From contig CAZFZB010000098.1 of the NCBI GenBank assembly GCA_964523415.1, forward strand, positions 1 through 10,843: a stretch of 10,843 nucleotides of DNA. Reading direction: 5' to 3'. Source of the DNA: M0108 sp964523415. GTDB taxonomy: Bacteria > Pseudomonadota > Gammaproteobacteria > Chromatiales > Chromatiaceae. Position numbers and translations under genes: made by a program. Positions 6,779 to 10,843 of the stretch are shown one piece after another. The notes under the pieces are model-generated. The model was not told where the DNA came from. It made no database searches and saw nothing but the letters and a program-made list of their open reading frames with translations. Within the stretch, counting starts at the first letter, position 1. Each line of letters starts with the position of its first letter.

Positions 6779-7483
6779 ATGGCCGCCCTCCGGCTCCAGG
6801 GTCTCAAGACCCTCAATCTGGCACCTCTCGATCTCACCCTGGCGGCTGGGGAACTGGTATTGCTTTCGGGTCCCTCCGGCTCCGGCAAGAGCCTGTTGCT
6901 GCGCGCCCTGGCGGATCTGGACCCCCACGCGGGCGAGGTTTGGCTGGAAGACCGGGCCTGTTCCTCCTGGCCGGCGCCGGAATGGCGCCGTCGCGTGGGC
7001 CTGCTGCCAGCGGAGTCTTACTGGTGGTTCGACCGGGTGGGGGATCACTTTGAACGGGTACCCGCGGGCGTAATCGGAACAGACAGGGGCCGGTGCGAAC
7101 CAAACCTCGCTCAGGGATGCGGTCAGGCCACCTCGGCCCTGCTAGCCCGTCTCGGCTTCCCGCCCGAGGTGTTGGAATGGACCGTCACCCGGCTCTCCAC
7201 TGGCGAGCGTCAACGCCTGGCCTTGGCACGCCTGCTGGCTATCCAGCCACAGGTGTTGCTCCTCGACGAGGCCACTGCCAATCTGGACCCGCCCAATCGC
7301 GACCGGGTCGAGGCGCTGATCCAGGACTATCGCCGTGACCAGGCCGCGGCCGTGCTCTGGGTCAGTCACGACCCAGAGCAACGCCGACGCCTGACCATGC
7401 CGGTTCCGGGCCTGGTCGGGGCCCGCCGCCTGGTTATCCAGGGCAACCGGTTGGTGGCCGAACGGGAGGGGCCGGACGTCTGA
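6779..7483 (+). CDS. fetA: ABC transporter ATP-binding protein, FetA (YbbL) family
   Basis: A 234-residue nucleotide-binding subunit. Walker A is GPSGSGKS (31-38), the signature is LSTGERQR (139-146), Walker B is VLLLDEAT with Glu164 (159-166), the D-loop is NLD (168-170) and the switch His197 is in WVSHDPE. The Q-loop position reads PAES, with Glu79 where most ABC ATPases have Gln. It pairs with the permease gene that starts inside its stop codon. E. coli FetAB was described as an iron exporter giving peroxide resistance; that metal role here is by family only. Residues 93-119, between Q-loop and signature, form an extra segment with codons unlike the rest of the gene (GTA, GGA, ACA, AGG, CCA), yet the frame stays open and all catalytic motifs are present. 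The ATG is 1 nt after the trmB stop, so translation is probably coupled. Confidence 0.85.
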   Translation: MAALRLQGLKTLNLAPLDLTLAAGELVLLSGPSGSGKSLLLRALADLDPHAGEVWLEDRACSSWPAPEWRRRVGLLPAESYWWFDRVGDHFERVPAGVIGTDRGRCEPNLAQGCGQATSALLARLGFPPEVLEWTVTRLSTGERQRLALARLLAIQPQVLLLDEATANLDPPNRDRVEALIQDYRRDQAAAVLWVSHDPEQRRRLTMPVPGLVGARRLVIQGNRLVAEREGPDV

Positions 7484-8286
7484 TGGAACTCATCGCCCTC
7501 AGCCCCTTCGACCTGGGTCTGGCGGCCAGCCTGGTGCTCGTCTTGGCCCTGCTCTCCTGGCACCTTCACCTGGGGGTGGAACGACGGGTGCTGGTGGCCG
7601 CCCTACGCAGCGCCATCCAGCTTAGCCTCATTGGTCTGGTGCTGAATTACCTCTTCGCCCAGACCAGCCTTGCCCTCACCGGGCTCTGGTCCCTGATGAT
7701 GCTGGGCGTCGCCGGCTGGGAGGTGGTGGCGCGCCAGAAACACCCTTACCGGGGAGCCTGGGGCTTTGGCATCGGCACCCTTTCCATGTTCGTCTCCTCC
7801 TTTAGCGTCCTCATCCTGGCCCTGATCCTCATCATCGGGGTCAAACCCTGGTACCAGCCCCAATATCTGATTCCCCTGCTCGGCATGCTGCTCGGCAACA
7901 CCATGAGCGGCATCGCCATCACCCTCGACAACCTGAGCCGTCAGGCCTGGGAGGGACGTGGGGTCATCGAGGCCCGCCTGCTCCTGGGTCAAGGCTGGGA
8001 ATGCGCCATTCGTGACATCCGCCGCGACTCTATCCGCGCCGGACTCATCCCTATCATCAACTCCATGGCCGCGGCCGGCCTGGTCAGCCTGCCGGGCATG
8101 ATGACCGGCCAAATCCTCGCCGGCAGCCCGCCCATGGAGGCCGCCAAGTATCAGATGATGATCCTCTTCCTCATATCCGCCGGCACTGGCCTCGGCAGCG
8201 CCGCCGCCGTCTGGGCTGGCTCCCGGCGCCTCTTCGACCAGCGGCAGCGGTTAAGGCTCGACCGCCTGCGGGGGCCCCAACACTAG
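7483..8286 (+). CDS. fetB: ABC transporter permease, FetB (YbbM, UPF0014) family
   Basis: A 267-residue inner-membrane protein with about seven hydrophobic segments (near 11-27, 36-58, 64-83, 92-120, 127-149, 185-208 and 222-246). The family core is clear: RSAIQLSLIGLVL, IPLLGMLLGNTMSGIAI, then EARLLLGQGWECAIRDIRR and DSIRAGLIPIINSMAAAGLV followed by SLPGMMTGQILAG. These match E. coli FetB, including the cytosolic loop before the SLPGMM segment that probably couples to the ATPase. ATG 7483 overlaps the fetA TGA by one base (TGATG), and a purine-rich GGGAGGGG lies about 10 nt upstream. With FetA it should form a metal exporter; substrate and direction are inferred from the family. It is the last gene of the trmB-fetA-fetB unit; the next gene is convergent. 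Confidence 0.88.
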   Translation: MELIALSPFDLGLAASLVLVLALLSWHLHLGVERRVLVAALRSAIQLSLIGLVLNYLFAQTSLALTGLWSLMMLGVAGWEVVARQKHPYRGAWGFGIGTLSMFVSSFSVLILALILIIGVKPWYQPQYLIPLLGMLLGNTMSGIAITLDNLSRQAWEGRGVIEARLLLGQGWECAIRDIRRDSIRAGLIPIINSMAAAGLVSLPGMMTGQILAGSPPMEAAKYQMMILFLISAGTGLGSAAAVWAGSRRLFDQRQRLRLDRLRGPQH

Positions 8287-8334
8287 GTATTCGTTACAGG
8301 CCACCGCCGGTCTGGCTTCGGCTTTGTAGGGTCG

Positions 8335-8351
8335 TGCCCATTTTCAGGGCA
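8335..8351. terminator. Weak hairpin in the convergent fetB / kinase gap
   Basis: TGCCC, a 7-nt AT-rich loop and GGGCA make a 5-bp stem in the 100 bp between two convergent stop codons, where a bidirectional terminator would be expected. The loop gives four T or four A residues depending on strand, but no T tract follows the stem. I see nothing else in 8287-8386. Confidence 0.2.
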
Positions 8352-8386
8352 ATGCCAAGACGGGTATTCCTGGTTTCGTGGGCGAA

Positions 8387-10678
8387 TCAGTCAGTTACGC
8401 CCCTTTGTAGCGCCTGGGTGAAGGCCTCCCAGTCGTAATCATAGGCCCACTGGGACAGTAGCGTGCTCAGGGCCGGGTCTTGGTCTCCGATCTGTTCGAC
8501 AAGTCGTGTGATACGAGCGAAATCACCCAGTTCCACGGCAGCGCGCAGGGCGGTGCTCCATTCCTCTGGCTGGGCGAGAAGGCGGGACGCCACCTCGACG
8601 GGCGATAAGGGGCACAGGGTCGCCGAGGGGGTTCCGCCCCGAAGGAATTTCAGTCCGGCCCGATATTCCAGAATGGCGACCAATTCTTCCGCCTTGAAGG
8701 GCTTACTGGCGTAATCATCGCAACCGCAAGCCAAAAATCGCTCCCGTTCTTCCTGGAAGGCGCTGGCGGTCAAGGCCACGATGAGGGTCCGGACCGCGTC
8801 CGGATCCGCAGCCTCCAGCGCCCTGATGCGGCGGGTGGCCTCCTCGCCGGACAGGACCGGCATCCGCATATCCATGAAAAGGATCTGGGGCTGCCATTCC
8901 CTCCAGATTGCCACGGCCTCCTGGCCGTCGGCCCCCTCCCGCAACTCCAGCAGGTTGGATTTTGGATCCCACCCCTTCAGCAACGCCCTCAGTGGCGCCC
9001 GGTTGTCTGCCAGGTCATCGACGATAAGGACGCGACGGACCGGCTGACCTGGTTCCAAACCGACAATGGAGTCCTGACCCTGGGCCTGGCTCGAGACATC
9101 CGCGCCGGTCGGCGGCAACCGGAGCCTGAAACTAAAGCAACTGCCTGTGCCCGGGGTGCTTTCCAGGCTCAAATCCCCACCCATGATCCGAACATATTGG
9201 CTACTGAGAGCCAGACCCAGGCCGGTACCCTGCTCAGACATGAGGCCCGTAAGGGTCTGACTGAAGGGCTTGAAGAGCCGGTCTTGCTCCTCCGGAGCTA
9301 TCCCCATCCCGGTATCCTGGACGCTGAAACGAGTGTCCACCTCACCCGTGGCCCGGGAGACCCGCAGCGTCACGCCACCGGTCCCGGTGAACTTGATGGC
9401 ATTGCCGATCAGGTTGATCAGTACCTGGCGAAGATGGAGTTTGTCACCCAGTACATAAGGGGGGACCGGATCCTGCTCGATCTTCAGGGTCAGACCACGA
9501 TCCCGCGCGGGTTGGCGAAAGAAGGCCTCGGTTTGGACGATCAGCCGGTGAAGGTCGAAGGGTGCTACCAGGCTGGTCATGTGGCCCGCCTCGATCTTGG
9601 CCATGTCGAGGATATCGTTGATAAGGGTCAGGAGGTGATCGCCAGCGCGTTGAACGGCATCCAGCCCATCACGTTGGGGGCCCGTCAGGGTCGGGTCTCG
9701 GGCCAATACCTGGGCAAAACCGAGAATGGCATTCAAGGGGGTACGAATTTCATGGCTCATGCTGGCCAGGAAGGTCGACTTGGCCCGGTTGGCCGACTCC
9801 GCCTGCTCCTTGGCTACGATAAGATCCTTCCGGGTCCGCTGCTGTTCCATCAGGGTCCGCGCCAACGTCAGGTTGGCATGACTCAGCCGGGAGATCATCT
9901 CCGCGATCCGCTGGTAGAACCCCATCACCAGGTCGGCCTTTTCCCGGCTCCACCGGGGCAGCCGCTCATAGGCGGCCAGGTACTCCGCTCCATCGCAACC
10001 CTGGCACCGGGCCTCTTTCCTTAGCCCCTCCCGATCCAAGTCTTCATCCTCGAAGACAAACTCACCGAGGTAGAGGTTACCGATGTGCCTACCCCCAACC
10101 TCGATGGGGGTCACGATATCACAGATACCATTCCTGCAAAGGTAGGAAGGGCGGGGGTCTGGACCAACTATCTGAGAAATATCGCTTTCCAGGCAGCGCA
10201 GGTTGGTGAGGGGGGTGGCTCGCGAAACCCGCTGGCAGATATCCCGCAGGCCGGTAGCTGCCAGCACCCTCCCCTGCAGATCGACCAGGCCCACCCCGAT
10301 CGTCGTGAGTTGGAAAAAGCCATCCATGATGGCCTGGATGGCCTGACAATCGACGATATCCACCAGAACCCTCCCCTGCAGATCGACCAGGCCCACCCCG
10401 ATCGTCGTGAGTTGGAAAAAGCCATCCATGATGGCCTGGATGGCCTGACAATCGACGATATCCACCAGATCCAGTGTCTTCAGATCCCCTTCCGGTGACA
10501 GCAGCGCCTCGAGTTTGATGCGCACCCGCCCCTCGCTTTCCGCCAGTTCCCGGGTCCGTTCCACCAGCGCCTGGTTGGAGTGATCGGCAGCGGCAAGGGC
10601 CGCCGTGACCCTGAGTTGGGTGCGAACCATGACCCAGGTGATCCAGGTCATGGCGAGGGTCAGCAGCAGGCCGACCAC
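8387..10678 (-). CDS. PocR-domain hybrid sensor histidine kinase with receiver domain, probably 5'-truncated by a stop codon
   Basis: Numbering from GTG 10678 (763 aa): membrane helix about 2-19; coiled linker 25-60; PocR ligand-sensing domain about 70-260 with ICQRVSRATPLTNLRC, YLCRNGICDIVTPIEVGG and NLYLGEF; helical linker 262-300; HisKA with His309 in SHEIRTPLN; HATPase with N426 (NLIGNAIKFT), DTGMGI (455-460) and GTGLGLA (484-490); receiver with Asp554/Asp555, phospho-acceptor Asp603, Thr637 and Lys659; then about 75 helical residues without an obvious Hpt histidine. Kinase and receiver motifs are complete. Residues 72-105 and 106-139 are identical, from a perfect 102-bp tandem duplication at the front of the PocR domain. 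GTG 10678 has no Shine-Dalgarno; the frame continues upstream to a TAG at 10724, beyond which the same frame resumes as a sensor domain. So this may be the 3' part of a pseudogene, or a protein made by re-initiation. No partner regulator is adjacent. Confidence 0.8.
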   Translation of the reverse strand: MVGLLLTLAMTWITWVMVRTQLRVTAALAAADHSNQALVERTRELAESEGRVRIKLEALLSPEGDLKTLDLVDIVDCQAIQAIMDGFFQLTTIGVGLVDLQGRVLVDIVDCQAIQAIMDGFFQLTTIGVGLVDLQGRVLAATGLRDICQRVSRATPLTNLRCLESDISQIVGPDPRPSYLCRNGICDIVTPIEVGGRHIGNLYLGEFVFEDEDLDREGLRKEARCQGCDGAEYLAAYERLPRWSREKADLVMGFYQRIAEMISRLSHANLTLARTLMEQQRTRKDLIVAKEQAESANRAKSTFLASMSHEIRTPLNAILGFAQVLARDPTLTGPQRDGLDAVQRAGDHLLTLINDILDMAKIEAGHMTSLVAPFDLHRLIVQTEAFFRQPARDRGLTLKIEQDPVPPYVLGDKLHLRQVLINLIGNAIKFTGTGGVTLRVSRATGEVDTRFSVQDTGMGIAPEEQDRLFKPFSQTLTGLMSEQGTGLGLALSSQYVRIMGGDLSLESTPGTGSCFSFRLRLPPTGADVSSQAQGQDSIVGLEPGQPVRRVLIVDDLADNRAPLRALLKGWDPKSNLLELREGADGQEAVAIWREWQPQILFMDMRMPVLSGEEATRRIRALEAADPDAVRTLIVALTASAFQEERERFLACGCDDYASKPFKAEELVAILEYRAGLKFLRGGTPSATLCPLSPVEVASRLLAQPEEWSTALRAAVELGDFARITRLVEQIGDQDPALSTLLSQWAYDYDWEAFTQALQRGVTD
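10266..10469. repeat. Perfect tandem duplication, two 102-bp units, inside the kinase gene
   Basis: Bases 10266-10367 and 10368-10469 are identical over all 102 positions; identity stops exactly at both outer borders (C/A on one side, A/T on the other), so there are two full units and no shared bases at the breakpoints. The length is 34 codons, so the frame is kept and VDIVDCQAIQ...LQGRVL occurs twice in the protein. Zero divergence means a recent event or an assembly artefact. Confidence 0.97.
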
Positions 10679-10723
10679 CGTAGCCGTGCGACTGACTACG
10701 CCCGTATTCTCGGCGCTCAGATA

Positions 10724-10843
10724 CTAGGGGAGGGCCCCTATCCGGATGAACCAATCCTGACCTCCAAAGGACATGAGGCGTTCGCCAACGAGATGCGGAG
10801 GTTCGGTGACCGCCGGTAGGTTGGAGGCGTAAAGCAGCCTAAC
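10724..10843 (-). pseudogene. In-frame upstream remnant of the kinase gene: C-terminal part of a CHASE-like sensor domain, ending in TAG
   Basis: Reading the kinase frame upstream of its GTG gives 15 more codons, a TAG (10724-10726), then an open frame of 39 codons to the window edge. It begins VRLLYASNLPAVTEPP and ends MSFGGQDWFIRIGALP before the stop; after the stop it resumes YLSAENTGVVSRTATVVGLL into the membrane helix. FGG-x-DW followed by a short run and a transmembrane helix is how CHASE sensor domains end, so the stop interrupts one continuous periplasmic-sensor/kinase gene. The 5' end is outside the window. A single C-to-T change (CAG to TAG) would explain it. The domain name is an inference from a short segment. 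Confidence 0.65.
10725..10740. other. Perfect short inverted repeat overlapping the in-frame TAG
   Basis: TAGGGG, a 4-nt spacer and CCCCTA form a 6-bp stem. The minus-strand TAG stop at 10724-10726 includes the outer two bases of one arm. Whether the dyad has a function or only marks a mutational hotspot is unknown. Confidence 0.4.

Noticed and set aside
6779..7483. fetA as a pseudogene because of the atypical segment
   Set aside because: The frame is open and Walker A, signature, Walker B and switch histidine are all intact.
7603..8112. 169-codon minus-strand open frame inside fetB
   Set aside because: Antisense shadow of transmembrane segments; charged, repetitive composition and no support for expression.
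9197..10024. 275-codon open frame on the plus strand inside the kinase gene
   Set aside because: It is antisense to intact HisKA/HATPase/PocR motifs, with no ribosome site or domain of its own.
10266..10469. CRISPR-like or satellite repeat
   Set aside because: There are only two directly adjoining units with no spacers, lying in frame within a coding domain; it is a gene-internal duplication.
1..10843. Novel defence, mobile or secretion system
   Set aside because: Every long coding region matches a known housekeeping, transport or signalling family; no integrase, transposase, toxin or nuclease cluster is visible.

Overview
The window is GC-rich, protein-dense bacterial DNA. The gene set and order (tRNA-Gly, asmA, mutY, yggX on one strand; a Kef-type antiporter, trmB, fetA, fetB on the other) fit a gammaproteobacterium. 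Protein character and the PocR-domain histidine kinase suggest the purple-sulfur-bacterial (Chromatiales) neighbourhood, but that placement is an inference from style, not from a search. Most of the window is ordinary core genome. I see no phage genes, transposase, CRISPR array or defence island.

Layout. Positions 1-4012, minus strand, read right to left: tRNA-Gly(CCC) behind a good sigma70-type promoter, then asmA (inner-membrane-anchored AsmA protein), mutY (adenine DNA glycosylase) and the 5' two thirds of yggX (Fe(II) trafficking / oxidative protection), cut by the window edge. About 215 bp (4013-4227) of divergent intergenic DNA separates this block from a plus-strand block. That block holds a Kef-type CPA2 cation:proton antiporter (TTG start), then trmB (tRNA m7G46 methyltransferase), fetA and fetB (ABC ATPase and permease of the FetAB/UPF0014 metal-export family). 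The last three are packed with gaps of 1 nt and an overlap of 1 nt. A 100 bp convergent gap follows. Then, on the minus strand to the right edge, comes a PocR-domain hybrid histidine kinase with a receiver domain.

The most interesting part is the kinase gene. It carries (i) a perfect tandem duplication of 102 bp (10266-10367 and 10368-10469), adding a second copy of 34 residues at the front of the PocR sensory domain without breaking the frame, and (ii) an in-frame TAG at 10724-10726 that separates the kinase from what reads as the end of a periplasmic CHASE-like sensor domain running off the window. The gene is therefore probably a decaying or phase-variable sensor, or the site of sequence/assembly errors. 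Other points are the start of trmB (a CTG with a Shine-Dalgarno sequence, overlapped by a 12-codon mini-ORF with its own perfect Shine-Dalgarno) and a patch of atypical codons inside fetA.

Together the genes touch oxidative-damage repair and iron (mutY, yggX, fetAB), envelope assembly (asmA), ion homeostasis (Kef) and tRNA function (tRNA-Gly, trmB). Only the tight trmB-fetA-fetB packing and the asmA-mutY-yggX order give direct evidence of co-expression.
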